A program made the position numbers and the translations under genes. From UBA8106 sp964569695 (lineage in GTDB: Bacteria > Acidobacteriota > Vicinamibacteria > Vicinamibacterales > UBA823), in assembly GCA_964569695.1 (NCBI GenBank), contig CAZMUA010000010.1:1-64000 (forward strand): a stretch of 64,000 bases of DNA, given 5' to 3'. The notes below the pieces were generated by a model. The model was not told the origin of the DNA. It did no database searches and worked only from the letters and a program-made list of their open reading frames with translations. Of this stretch, positions 44,237 to 53,472 are shown piece after piece (within the stretch, counting starts at the first letter, position 1; every line of letters begins with the position of its first letter).

Positions 44237-46078
44237 TTACAGCCACCCTCTCCACCAATAGACCACTATCGCTGCGTACTCCCAAACAATGCCTCGAATC
44301 TGTTCGAGGCTTGCCGTTCGTTCATGAGCGTAGTACTGGCTCTCCGATACTGGTGTCGAAACAACCTGAAAAGACGGAGCTTGTTTACGCCATGTCAACA
44401 TCGCTCGCCGCATGTGGTATGGCGAACTTACGACCAGTAACTGCTCCCAATTATTTTCAATCATGATATCTCGGGTATAGATCACATTTTCGTAAGTGCT
44501 AGAAGCCTGACGTTCAAGAATAATTGCCTCCGGTGGCACACCAAGAGCCACTGCCAAATCTCGCATCACTTCGGCTTCTTGAAAGGCAAAAACGAAACCT
44601 GACGAGAACACCAAATGCGAAGAATAGCCAGCTAGGTAAAGATTGGCAGCATGTTGCACTCGTTCCTGGTAGCCACCACCTGCTCGTCCAGACTCACCGA
44701 CACCTCCAGCAAACACCGCAATGACGTCAGCCTTCCTTGGTGCATCTACAATTTGCAACGGAGATGCCAGTGTCCATAACAGGGGTGTCTGAAAAACAAG
44801 TAAATAACCGAGCAAGGCAGTCGCGGCTGCCCACCCAATCCGACGACGACCTGCTCGATATAACCGCTGCAACACTTTTTCCCAGCGTTCCCAACCAGCC
44901 AATTTCACTGTTATGGCTGCAGTAATCAAAGTCGACATGTGTTCAAGGCGTGCCTGCCAACTATTTTGACTGGCCACATCGATACGACGCTGAACCTGAG
45001 TAGGCGTATTGTCTGCTAGGCTTTCTTGAATCTGCGATGCGAATGACGCTGAATCGTCAGCAATTCGTACGACATCATTGAAATCTTCGTTGAATTTTCT
45101 GACCTCAGGTAAATTCGTAGCTACTACGGGTAAGCCCATCGCTAGATATTCATTAAGCTTGGTGGGATAGACATTCAAGGCATATTCACTTAACACATAC
45201 GGAATCAACCCAACATCAAAACACTTTATGTGGCGCGGTAATTCGTCGTAGTTTCGCGAACCCACCAGATGGATATTAGGCTGGACTTTTAGTTTCGACA
45301 TGTCGCATTGTTCGGGACCGACAAAGACAAATTGCACGTCCGGCAACAGCCGTGCAGCCCCTACTAACAACGCTTGATCTACCCACCGATGTAACCCACC
45401 CACGTAACCTACAATTGGAGAATCTATCCCAACTAATTCATTTGGTTTCGAGTGTGTTGCCAGGCGCTCTTTTTCGAAACGAGGAAAATCAACTGCAAAT
45501 GGCAACACCTCAACCTGTTCTCGCTGTTCAAGCACCCTGCGTCGAAGCCGTTCAGATGTGACAAAGACCAAGTCAGCCGCCTTAAGCAGCCGATCTTCCG
45601 CTTGACGAATTAAGCGTGCTCCTGACGAACTCGATTCAAAATCATCTATGCAGTAGTAGATGACCAGTGTCGGTTCGATAGCATCGATTATGTCTAGTGC
45701 TAGCGGTGTTGGTAAAAATGTCCAAACCAAGGGCCGTTGAAGGCCTAGGGCTTGTATCCAGCGACGGATTGCTCGAGTAATAATGAAACGGTTCAACCAC
45801 CGAGCAATCCGAGAATATGGAAGAGGTAAAACAAGTGGCGAATAAACGAATAGATTATCTTGTTCCTGACGAAAGCCTTTTGTCCCTCGCCACCAATTAC
45901 GAATCCGCTTCCTAAGTCGCGGAATGTCTTCGAAGTTTGGCCTTCTAACCCCGGTATTCTCAACGAAGAGCACACGGTTCCCATTCGCCGCAAGCGTACT
46001 CATTATCTGCTGGTGACCTTGCCAAATAAAATCCCAGTCAATTGACGAGATGCAAACTATGTCCTGGCCTTTCAGCAC
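44237..46078 (-). CDS. GT4-like transferase fused to a DUF218 (SanA/YdcF-like) domain
   Basis: This is 613 residues. Residues 1-395 form a GT4-like fold (VENTGVRRPNF, YYCIDDFE, GYVGGLHRWVD, and YPTKLNEYLAMGLPVVATN). A membrane helix follows at about 413-438, then a DUF218 domain (449-595) with FAGGVGE, STYENVIYTRDIM and SSPYHMRRA. DUF218 proteins such as ElyC and SanA act at the cell envelope in glycan precursor metabolism. The GT domain would lie in the cytoplasm and DUF218 in the periplasm, linking glycan transfer on both sides. The fusion is uncommon to my knowledge. The start is GTG at 46078. Confidence 0.82.
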   Translation of the reverse strand: MLKGQDIVCISSIDWDFIWQGHQQIMSTLAANGNRVLFVENTGVRRPNFEDIPRLRKRIRNWWRGTKGFRQEQDNLFVYSPLVLPLPYSRIARWLNRFIITRAIRRWIQALGLQRPLVWTFLPTPLALDIIDAIEPTLVIYYCIDDFESSSSGARLIRQAEDRLLKAADLVFVTSERLRRRVLEQREQVEVLPFAVDFPRFEKERLATHSKPNELVGIDSPIVGYVGGLHRWVDQALLVGAARLLPDVQFVFVGPEQCDMSKLKVQPNIHLVGSRNYDELPRHIKCFDVGLIPYVLSEYALNVYPTKLNEYLAMGLPVVATNLPEVRKFNEDFNDVVRIADDSASFASQIQESLADNTPTQVQRRIDVASQNSWQARLEHMSTLITAAITVKLAGWERWEKVLQRLYRAGRRRIGWAAATALLGYLLVFQTPLLWTLASPLQIVDAPRKADVIAVFAGGVGESGRAGGGYQERVQHAANLYLAGYSSHLVFSSGFVFAFQEAEVMRDLAVALGVPPEAIILERQASSTYENVIYTRDIMIENNWEQLLVVSSPYHMRRAMLTWRKQAPSFQVVSTPVSESQYYAHERTASLEQIRGIVWEYAAIVVYWWRGWL

Positions 46079-46157
46079 GTCATCGACCTCGCAGATAAGT
46101 TGCGTAACTTCCAGATGTTCGGTTCACGTCGTTTTTCGGCGCTCACGACTATTCTCA

Positions 46158-47399
46158 TTAATGTGAATTTACGGTCTTACGGTGCTTCGCCAAAAGAGTC
46201 TGGTAAATGTCATTGATCTTGTTCACCATGGTTTCAATCTTAAACATGGATATTGCGCGTTCTTGAGCCGCCTGTCCAAACTGCGACCTGAGCGCTGGAG
46301 CCTCCAGAAGGTCTATCGTCCGATCAGCAAGCGCCTCCACATCCATTGGAGGCACTAAATATCCTGATACGCCATCTTGAATCACTTCTGGAGCCCCATC
46401 GAGTTCGAACGTCACGACTGACTTACCGACCGCTCCGGCCTGCGGGATAACACGGGCGATGCCCTCACGTAATGACGTGTGCACTACAACATCCATCGCC
46501 TGGATATGTGCTGGTACATCGTCTGGTGGAACCCGACCTACAAACACTACACGGTCGTCAAGATTGAGTGTACGTGCGCGCTCTTCAAGCTCACCACGCA
46601 ATGGTCCGTCTCCAACTAGCAGAAACCGTACTTCAGGGTTATGCTGCGCAATACGAGACGCAACCTCAAAAAATTGTTCGTGACCTTTTTGCGCAAAAAG
46701 TCGCGCAACCTTTCCGACCACCGGTGCTTCCGAGGGTATCCCCAAACGCTCCTTAGCCGAAGCAATGGAGATTTGCCGACCTACGTCGACAAAACGATCA
46801 AGCTCGAACCCACTGTGAACTGTTACATATTGTTTTGGATGACCGATCCCAGCTGCAAGAGCTCCTTGGGTCGTCATGTCGTTCACGCTAATCAATACGT
46901 CCGTCATGGGCGCACAAAAACGCTTCAATAAAATATATAGTCGGTTTTTCCAAGCGGACTGGTACTCATGAAACACAAGGGAATGTAAAGTGTGCACAAC
47001 AATTGGCACTCCAGCCAATCTCGCCGCCACTCGTCCCACAATCCCAGCCTTCGATGAGTGCGTGTGAACGATATCGTATCGCCCAGCTTTCATTAGTTTA
47101 TAAAGCTGCCAAGTGGCCCATACATCCGTCAAAGGACGGATTGGTCGAATAAGACTCGGCAGTATCATTAAATCAACACCTTCGGCCCTTGCCTTCTCCT
47201 CAAGGCTACCCTCCGTACCATCGTCAACTCCAACAAGTAGCGTGACACGAAAATCAGGATGCTGTTGTTGTCCAATCACGGTATACAAGGTGTTTTCCTG
47301 AGCACCACCCAAAATTAACCGTGTGATGATATGTAGAATACGAACCGGGTGTCCCTCAGATAATCCACTCACTGGCCTGTCAGAAGTTATTGTCACCAA
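46158..47399 (-). CDS. Glycosyltransferase family 4
   Basis: This 413-residue enzyme resembles EpsD/WcaL-type transferases. ILHIITRLILGGAQENTL is the typical N-terminal motif, with HTHSSKAGIVGRVAA and HTLHSLVFHEYQSAW following. VARLFAQKGHEQF supplies the donor-site Lys and SLREGIARVIPQAGAVGKS the E-x-n region with one clear Glu. A TTG at 47399 and a GTG at 47396 are both possible starts; AGGGG is at better distance for the GTG. It lies 79 bases upstream of the GT4-DUF218 gene. The sugar is unknown. Confidence 0.87.
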   Translation of the reverse strand: MVTITSDRPVSGLSEGHPVRILHIITRLILGGAQENTLYTVIGQQQHPDFRVTLLVGVDDGTEGSLEEKARAEGVDLMILPSLIRPIRPLTDVWATWQLYKLMKAGRYDIVHTHSSKAGIVGRVAARLAGVPIVVHTLHSLVFHEYQSAWKNRLYILLKRFCAPMTDVLISVNDMTTQGALAAGIGHPKQYVTVHSGFELDRFVDVGRQISIASAKERLGIPSEAPVVGKVARLFAQKGHEQFFEVASRIAQHNPEVRFLLVGDGPLRGELEERARTLNLDDRVVFVGRVPPDDVPAHIQAMDVVVHTSLREGIARVIPQAGAVGKSVVTFELDGAPEVIQDGVSGYLVPPMDVEALADRTIDLLEAPALRSQFGQAAQERAISMFKIETMVNKINDIYQTLLAKHRKTVNSH

Positions 47400-47425
47400 A
47401 CGTTGCCCCTATGCGTATATACACC

Positions 47426-48214
47426 TTACGATTTTCTAGCCTGCCGTCTTTGCCATGGCCCCATCCAGTCATACTGACCAGCTAACTTACGACGAAAGAT
47501 CGCCATGTCGTCTGCACCGCTGATTTCCGTACGATGCAACTCTAAAGATCCATACGGATGACGATTGACTCCGCACACGCTCGTACATCCCAGGCGAAAC
47601 CCTGCAGCACTGACGAAACGTTTAACACGATCATCATACAATCCATGCGGATAGCTAAAACTGCTGATCTCGCTGCCTAACTCTTGTTCTAGAAGCACTT
47701 TGGCATCGTTAAGTTCATATGCCAATTCACTGTCAGAACATGTTGGTAAACAAGGATGAGACACTGAGTGGGCTCCAATCTCTAGACCTTGATTCATACA
47801 CGCCCGTAGCTCTGCCCACGTCAAGGATGGCCACTGATTCCAGTAATTAGATCCGGATGAACTTCGATCAATCCACCCAACTGTGGCAAAGATCGTCGCG
47901 GGAAATCCAAGCTCACTTAAAACCTCAGTGGCATTAGTGACGCTCTGATACCCGTCATCAAATGTAATAACCACCTGCTTCCTGTCGTTCAGATTAATCT
48001 GGTTTAAAAGACTCTTTAACGGTACCACCTGATATCCCTCGGTTTGCAGGTGCAGCATCTGTTCTCGAAACAACGCTGGTGAGACCCTTAATCCGAGGTG
48101 GTCAGATCCATCCGACGCATCGATTGAATGGTACAACAAGATGCGGACACCTAGCTTTTGCCGCGAAGGTATGAGCCTCGCGACCGCATGTTTGCCAACA
48201 CTCTTAATCGTCAC
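47426..48214 (-). CDS. Polysaccharide deacetylase (NodB-like)
   Basis: This is 262 residues of the carbohydrate esterase 4 fold. TFDDG (84-88) provides the catalytic and metal-binding Asp residues (86-87), and H149-x3-H153 in AHSVSH supplies the His metal ligands. SFSYPHG and GCTSVCGVNR match later motifs. It removes acetyl groups from N-acetyl sugars such as GlcNAc in a glycan. No signal peptide is visible, so it may act in the cytoplasm on a precursor. The start is GTG at 48214. It belongs to a minus-strand modification block. Confidence 0.88.
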   Translation of the reverse strand: MTIKSVGKHAVARLIPSRQKLGVRILLYHSIDASDGSDHLGLRVSPALFREQMLHLQTEGYQVVPLKSLLNQINLNDRKQVVITFDDGYQSVTNATEVLSELGFPATIFATVGWIDRSSSGSNYWNQWPSLTWAELRACMNQGLEIGAHSVSHPCLPTCSDSELAYELNDAKVLLEQELGSEISSFSYPHGLYDDRVKRFVSAAGFRLGCTSVCGVNRHPYGSLELHRTEISGADDMAIFRRKLAGQYDWMGPWQRRQARKS

Positions 48215-48249
48215 GTTATGACATTGGGGTCAAAAGAAAAGTCTGACGT

Positions 48250-49305
48250 TCATTTCAACGAGATCGTCTGATGATAACTCGGACAGTCGATGCAAATGGA
48301 CGGCCTTCCATTAGTTGATCGCAATTGCTCACGAAATTCGCGGTAGGCGTCCCCATGCCAAATTTCGTCGAAGGGTGTCGTAAAAATATTGCCAAAATTA
48401 ATCTTGTCCGGATCGGACCCATTTTCACAACAAGGCGTCACAAAGCCGTCCGCCGTAATGTAGGATCCCGTCCACGGCCACTTACAAGCCCGCTCGGCAT
48501 TGAGATCTGGAAAATTATGGAATGCGAACCGAACACCCTGGTCTTCTGCACAATCACGAGTCGTTTGGAGTATTGAGATTAAGTCGGGAATATCATTGGC
48601 AGCACGCGCTCCTTCGTGCCAGTCCTCATTCCCCCAATAGTGCACTCCTTGCGTGTTTAGGCTCCTGATACCAAGGTTTTTCACAAGCGGAACCATATCC
48701 GGCAGTTCCGCAATGTTGTCACGTGTCGCCAGAAACCAGACGGACAGCGCTGGCACTCGACGACCAGCTATTGTGTTAACAACCCGTTTAATATTCTCGA
48801 GAAGTTGCTCGAAGGTAGCTCCGGGTCGCATCTTTTCGTACGTCGCTTTGGTGGCACCATCAATTGAAAAATTCAGCCAATCAAGACCAGAAGCGCAAAT
48901 CTCTTCGACCATTGCATCCGTTAAGATTGTACCGTTGCTGGTTGTACCAATCTCAATACCTTTCGATTTAGCGTACCGAATCATCTGCCAGAGTTCCTTG
49001 TTCATCACAGATTCGCCAATACCAACCAGACTAATCTTTGACACGGACGGCACCTGATTAAGCATTTCACAGAATTTGTTGAGCGTTAAAGTAGCCCGTG
49101 CTCTCGGTAGATACGGATTAATGCAAAATGCACACTCGAGATTACAGAGAATCGTCGGTTCAACTTGCAGAAAAATCGGAGGACCTTTTGGACTCGAGGG
49201 CTCTCGTGCGCGCTCGATCCCAGCACTGACAGCATGGTATAGCCGCGTCCACTCGCCTCGCTGAACAAGTCGCCCCAATAACCTTGCTCTCGTTAAGACA
49301 CCCAA
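48250..49305 (-). CDS. Radical SAM/SPASM protein (first)
   Basis: This is 351 residues. The radical-SAM 4Fe-4S motif C54-x3-C58-x2-C61 (CNLECAFC) opens the barrel, and the SPASM extension has Cys-rich TPCCENGSDPDK and later SICIDCPSY. Substrates of SPASM proteins include peptides, amino sugars and other small molecules. No precursor peptide is seen nearby, so a sugar-nucleotide or glycan substrate is likely here. A second radical SAM/SPASM gene lies two genes upstream. The reaction is unknown. Confidence 0.85.
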   Translation of the reverse strand: MGVLTRARLLGRLVQRGEWTRLYHAVSAGIERAREPSSPKGPPIFLQVEPTILCNLECAFCINPYLPRARATLTLNKFCEMLNQVPSVSKISLVGIGESVMNKELWQMIRYAKSKGIEIGTTSNGTILTDAMVEEICASGLDWLNFSIDGATKATYEKMRPGATFEQLLENIKRVVNTIAGRRVPALSVWFLATRDNIAELPDMVPLVKNLGIRSLNTQGVHYWGNEDWHEGARAANDIPDLISILQTTRDCAEDQGVRFAFHNFPDLNAERACKWPWTGSYITADGFVTPCCENGSDPDKINFGNIFTTPFDEIWHGDAYREFREQLRSTNGRPSICIDCPSYHQTISLK

Positions 49306-49350
49306 GACATTCCCTTTAAAACCGATCTAGTCGATTGCATATCATCCACG

Positions 49351-50514
49351 CTACGAATCACTTATGCACTGTCGAAATCCCGGTAATGCCGATCCAAGCA
49401 CCTTAAACATCTGCTCTGCTACCAACTGATGTCCCAGCACATTCCAGTGCCCATCAACTACACGCTGACCATTTCGCTGAGCCGTTAAAAAACTTTCAAG
49501 GAGGTCAATGGTGAATATCCCTTGCTTCTGACCAAACTCAGTCATGATGTCATTTGGTTTCGCTTTATCGAGTGTAGAAAACGGTAACTTAAATTCTTGT
49601 GCCGCTTGTCGAAACATATCCTGATCCAATTGAAGATTGCTTGGAATTAAGGCAACCGCAAACTCTACACCACGACCTGCTGCTTCCTCTTGCACCTCTC
49701 GCACAATGGCTTTGGTCAAATCCCAACCACGTGTTACTTCAGTTGGCGCATCACGCAAGAACAAGTTAAGTGGCATCGGAACTTGTTGTTGCATCTCATT
49801 CGCATCCTTAAATTCAGATAACCCTAACCATTGGAGAATTAAACGAACCTGTCGGACTCTTGCAGTTTTTTCCTGCAAGAACGAATACGTATGCCAGTGA
49901 GCCTGTAGGAATGCTTTTGTCGCCACCACACCACGCCGCCATAGCCCGATTCGGTCCGGGGCCTGGCAGATTATTCCCCGCTCTGTCTGACGGCAGTAAT
50001 TCTTGACCATATTATCGTGAACATCATTATCAATCGTGAACATCAATAACACGAGGTCGGGAGAATATTTCCAACCCTCATATCTAAGAAACAATAGCTC
50101 TTGATCTGTACCATATCCTCCAACACCTGAATTGATTAACTCACTCCGACATCCAGCCTTGCGTAATTGAGCTTCCAGGTTGGACACGAACGTATGCTGC
50201 AGTGAAACATCAGCCGCCTCTGCATACGAATCACCGAGGACTAAAATACGATACGTGTCGTCCACCTTCTCGTAAACGTGTTCCTCACTCCGTAAGCCTT
50301 TCGAATTAAAGGTGACGATTGTTCTCCCGCTGTTGCCGTCATACTCAAATGTGCTACTGGATGGATGGACCCATCCCAAAGTCTCATCTGGAACGTACAT
50401 CAGCGGAGGTGCCGGACTAAACACTCGCACTCCAAGCTCCAATACGACGAGACCGAGAATGACACCAAAAGTGACAAGCGCCAATTTGCTAAACATTTGT
50501 CTAAGTACCGTCAT
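49351..50514 (-). CDS. SGNH/GDSL-type hydrolase, membrane-anchored
   Basis: This is 387 residues with one N-terminal membrane helix (about 12-29). The periplasmic domain carries the SGNH block I GDSYAEA, with Ser96 as nucleophile, block II-like SGVGGYGTDQE, block III-like FTIDNDVHDN and a C-terminal His in DGHWNVLGH. AlgX/AlgJ and related SGNH proteins transfer or remove acetyl groups on surface glycans, and this is the likely role. The donor partner (MBOAT) is not visible. It lies between two radical SAM genes. Confidence 0.85.
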   Translation of the reverse strand: MTVLRQMFSKLALVTFGVILGLVVLELGVRVFSPAPPLMYVPDETLGWVHPSSSTFEYDGNSGRTIVTFNSKGLRSEEHVYEKVDDTYRILVLGDSYAEAADVSLQHTFVSNLEAQLRKAGCRSELINSGVGGYGTDQELLFLRYEGWKYSPDLVLLMFTIDNDVHDNMVKNYCRQTERGIICQAPDRIGLWRRGVVATKAFLQAHWHTYSFLQEKTARVRQVRLILQWLGLSEFKDANEMQQQVPMPLNLFLRDAPTEVTRGWDLTKAIVREVQEEAAGRGVEFAVALIPSNLQLDQDMFRQAAQEFKLPFSTLDKAKPNDIMTEFGQKQGIFTIDLLESFLTAQRNGQRVVDGHWNVLGHQLVAEQMFKVLGSALPGFRQCISDS

Positions 50515-50526
50515 AACACTACGAGG

Positions 50527-51540
50527 CTACCAGTCAACTTGGCTTGCAGGCGCAGCGGACTGTGATGCGGTCGGTGAGAAAAACGCTCGCGTCTCATATT
50601 GGTCTTCGTTACAGGTTCCACAGACTTTAATATCCGAAAAATCCCCGGCCAAATGCATTTTTCTTATCCGTGATAACCCCTTATCGTGCCGCCAGTAGTC
50701 GGATACATTGACGTCCCGCACGTTCCCCATATTAAAGAAGCCTTCCATGCTATCGAAACAACAGAGCGTGATCTGTCCGTTCCAAAGAATCTGGATCATT
50801 TCCCATGGCATTGGACAAGCCTCTTCACGTCCAGCTCCCACCCGATTCCCTCGCAAGCCTGTCCAATTGTGCATCCCAGTCACCCTGATAACATCAACGT
50901 CGTGACTCCAAAGATCTCGAATCTGCTGAACAAGATCTTCGTCCTCTTTATAGAGCGTCACCTTCAATGTCACACGGCAAGCGTAGTTACCGTCATTACG
51001 GATCTGACAGAAATGCTTCACGTTTTCCACAACCTTCGTATACCCATCGACGCGGTTGATTTTAAGATATGTAGTCGCATCAACAGCATCGAGACTCACC
51101 TTGAGTTGTCCTAAACCCGCATCAAGCAATCGCTTGGACATATCTGGATGCAAGTCCAGTCCATTTGTTGCAAATCCAACATTTGTGATGTTCGGCACAG
51201 AGGACGCTTTCGAAACAAAATCAACGAATTCCTTATGCAGAATCGCTTCGCCGCCACCACTAAGTGCAAGCTCTGTTTTGGAGGTTGCGCCTTGAATGTC
51301 ATCCAGTATCTTTTGATATAAATCTTGACTCATCATTCCACGTGATCGATTTGCCTCGTAGGTCGGACACTTGAGGCACTTTAGATTGCACTCATTCGTC
51401 AGTTCTATTGAAACCGAGCTTGGCAGGTCACTCTGCTCTGCCCGAGCCTTTCGCCACCGTTCACGTATAACCCGCCATAAAGGGAGCATCGGTTGAACCA
51501 CACGCATACTCTTTAATCGATTCTTGAGTGCATCAATCAT
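50527..51540 (-). CDS. Radical SAM/SPASM protein (second)
   Basis: This is about 337 residues from the ATG at 51540; an in-frame ATG at 51561 would add seven residues. C51-x3-C55-x2-C58 (CNLKCLKC) is the cluster motif, and the SPASM region contains ITLCCFDSMEGFFNMGN and KVCGTCNED. GGGEAILHKEFV is the glycine-rich SAM site. It is related in plan to the protein at 48250, but the sequences differ, so they are probably distinct steps. It lies 12 bases upstream of the SGNH gene. Confidence 0.86.
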   Translation of the reverse strand: MIDALKNRLKSMRVVQPMLPLWRVIRERWRKARAEQSDLPSSVSIELTNECNLKCLKCPTYEANRSRGMMSQDLYQKILDDIQGATSKTELALSGGGEAILHKEFVDFVSKASSVPNITNVGFATNGLDLHPDMSKRLLDAGLGQLKVSLDAVDATTYLKINRVDGYTKVVENVKHFCQIRNDGNYACRVTLKVTLYKEDEDLVQQIRDLWSHDVDVIRVTGMHNWTGLRGNRVGAGREEACPMPWEMIQILWNGQITLCCFDSMEGFFNMGNVRDVNVSDYWRHDKGLSRIRKMHLAGDFSDIKVCGTCNEDQYETRAFFSPTASQSAAPASQVDW

Positions 51541-51655
51541 TGGGAAGGCCTTTCGTTGCACGTGACTCTCGTTCTCTCACAAAGCATCTCAAGTTTAACC
51601 TCTGGTTCCTGTCAAAACTTCTCGACACATGCCCTTGATATGACCACTCTCGATT

Positions 51656-52744
51656 TCAGTTACCGTGACGCCACCGCCGGATCGCATGTTTCACATTCTG
51701 AAGCCCACTTACCAACCGCCATCGTCCGGGCTTTAGGACCGTAGAAAAAACTGGATATTCAATCACTTGACCTCCCCATTTCTCCTTAAACCGTCGTATG
51801 CCCGTCTCCTTGTTAGAAGATGGCGTAGTCGCAATGCCCTGCAGATCAAAGATTGAGAAGCCGTTTTCATGACACCATCGAATCATTTCCCAGTAAAGAA
51901 AATCACCTGCATAAACACGTTCACGCCGAGCCACACTCGACATGACTGGAGTCAATATATGGGCCTGGCCATTGAAATGAATCAGCCCAGCACCAGCAGC
52001 AACACATTCCGCCTGCTTTACCAGGAAGAATTCACAGTGTGAGCGCATATTCATAAACATTTCTTTGTATCGTTCAAATCGGTAAGAAGGAAATCCTTCT
52101 TCCTTTCGCCATGCGGTCACAAGCTCATAGAACTTTCGTAGATCTTCGAGGCTATTGACATGCTGCAACTCTAAACCCTGTTTCGCGCTCTTCCGAACGG
52201 GAGTACGTGCGACCCCTTGCTTTAAGCCAGCCCAGAGGTGTTCAAGTGAGGGTCGTACATCAATACGTACTGTTGCGCGTTGATGAGCTTGAAATCCTCC
52301 AGCAAGAAGCATTGCATTCAAACCATTAGAAGATTGACCAATGGGTAGAGACACCTCATCTATTCCAGTAATTACTCGGTCAGTCGCGAGACGCTGAATC
52401 CCTTGCAAACTTGCTAACAAGATTTCGTCTTGATGAGATGATTCTGCCAACAACGGTCCTTCACGCCAACTTAGTACGCGTAAAAACGGTGCACTAATAG
52501 AGCCGACCAACGAGGTAATGTTTCCAAGAAAGCTTTCATGTCCGCGTAACATTTCCAACATAAGTAACTGGCCAACAATCTCATTCGCTTCACGAAGAAC
52601 TAGATAATGTGGCCGTGCGCCCAAGTATGCTGAAAAATAAGATGCCCAGTAGGTTGTTTGAAAGATTGAACCGCCTTGGAATTGACGTACTCGCGCATTC
52701 CATGCATTTGCGTCAACTTGCCTCGGAAACTCTGCCGTGATCAT
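51656..52744 (-). CDS. FemAB/BioF2-like acyltransferase
   Basis: This is 362 residues of the double-GNAT fold. SIFQTTYWASYFSAYLGARPHY is the usual opening, and GDFLYWEMIRWCHENGFSIFDLQG and GIRRFKEKWGGQ are the C-terminal signatures of the Fem/BioF2 group. Relatives add amino acids from aminoacyl-tRNA to peptidoglycan, and others occur in exopolysaccharide loci without an assigned reaction. Here it could attach an aminoacyl or acyl group to the glycan. It overlaps the upstream methyltransferase by four bases. The specific donor is unknown. Confidence 0.75.
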   Translation of the reverse strand: MITAEFPRQVDANAWNARVRQFQGGSIFQTTYWASYFSAYLGARPHYLVLREANEIVGQLLMLEMLRGHESFLGNITSLVGSISAPFLRVLSWREGPLLAESSHQDEILLASLQGIQRLATDRVITGIDEVSLPIGQSSNGLNAMLLAGGFQAHQRATVRIDVRPSLEHLWAGLKQGVARTPVRKSAKQGLELQHVNSLEDLRKFYELVTAWRKEEGFPSYRFERYKEMFMNMRSHCEFFLVKQAECVAAGAGLIHFNGQAHILTPVMSSVARRERVYAGDFLYWEMIRWCHENGFSIFDLQGIATTPSSNKETGIRRFKEKWGGQVIEYPVFSTVLKPGRWRLVSGLQNVKHAIRRWRHGN

Positions 52745-53472
52745 GAGCCACGGCCTTCCTTCTCAGTTTGTTGAGCATTAATACCTATTTTTCTCGCTAA
52801 CAGATCAAAGCGTTCGCGATGAAACCGCCGGTCTGGTGTTTGCTTGAGCACTTCCACTTGGTATCCAAGGTCCTGTAGGTTTCGAACGAGAAACGTTTTG
52901 GAAAACATACTCAACATCGAAACGGCGAAATAATACTTAAAACCATTGAATGTCGACAGTCGCTGGAATCCTCGTCTTAAAGCTACTCCTAACTTGGATC
53001 GATCTGGAATATCTCCAATGAATAAAACACCGCCAGGTTTCAACAAACGATCCCAAGTTTTCAACATCCGTACCGCCGCATCAGATGATCCAAGATGTGG
53101 AAACGTACTGTAGGTAAACAACCGCGTAAACGCTTCAGACTGAAAAGGTGGGTGATACATATCTGCCTTAATAAACGACATCGCATTTGCGTCCTTTGGT
53201 GCGCACAAGTCCATCACTACGAGCCGACGACACGAGTCAAACACCTCACGCGAAAGGCAACCATCACCACCGCCTAAATCAAGGACGATGTCGTCATTTC
53301 CTGTTTGGAGGCGTAATCCTAGATCCTTTACCAACGCGTGAAAAGCTTCCCGGGTACCTGCATTCAGCGCATATTGATTCAACGACTGACTCAGACCCTC
53401 ATGGATTTTCCGATGTGATCTCTGCCACCACGATCTTCGCAAACTTCCCAGCCATTCAGAGGGCCCAGTCAT
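52741..53472 (-). CDS. Class I SAM methyltransferase
   Basis: This is about 243 residues from the ATG at 53472, which overlaps the upstream aminotransferase stop as ATGA. An earlier in-frame start at 53559 lies inside that gene and is unlikely. Motif I is VLDLGGGDGCLSREV, followed by MDLCAPKDANAM and FIGDIPDRSKLG. It is probably a small-molecule or sugar methyltransferase of the glycan modification block. The substrate is unknown. Confidence 0.78.
   Translation of the reverse strand: MTGPSEWLGSLRRSWWQRSHRKIHEGLSQSLNQYALNAGTREAFHALVKDLGLRLQTGNDDIVLDLGGGDGCLSREVFDSCRRLVVMDLCAPKDANAMSFIKADMYHPPFQSEAFTRLFTYSTFPHLGSSDAAVRMLKTWDRLLKPGGVLFIGDIPDRSKLGVALRRGFQRLSTFNGFKYYFAVSMLSMFSKTFLVRNLQDLGYQVEVLKQTPDRRFHRERFDLLARKIGINAQQTEKEGRGS

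Noticed and set aside
46097..46110. AAGTT-GCGT-AACTT inverted repeat upstream of the GT4-DUF218 gene
   Set aside because: Five-base arms are too short to support an operator call without conservation.
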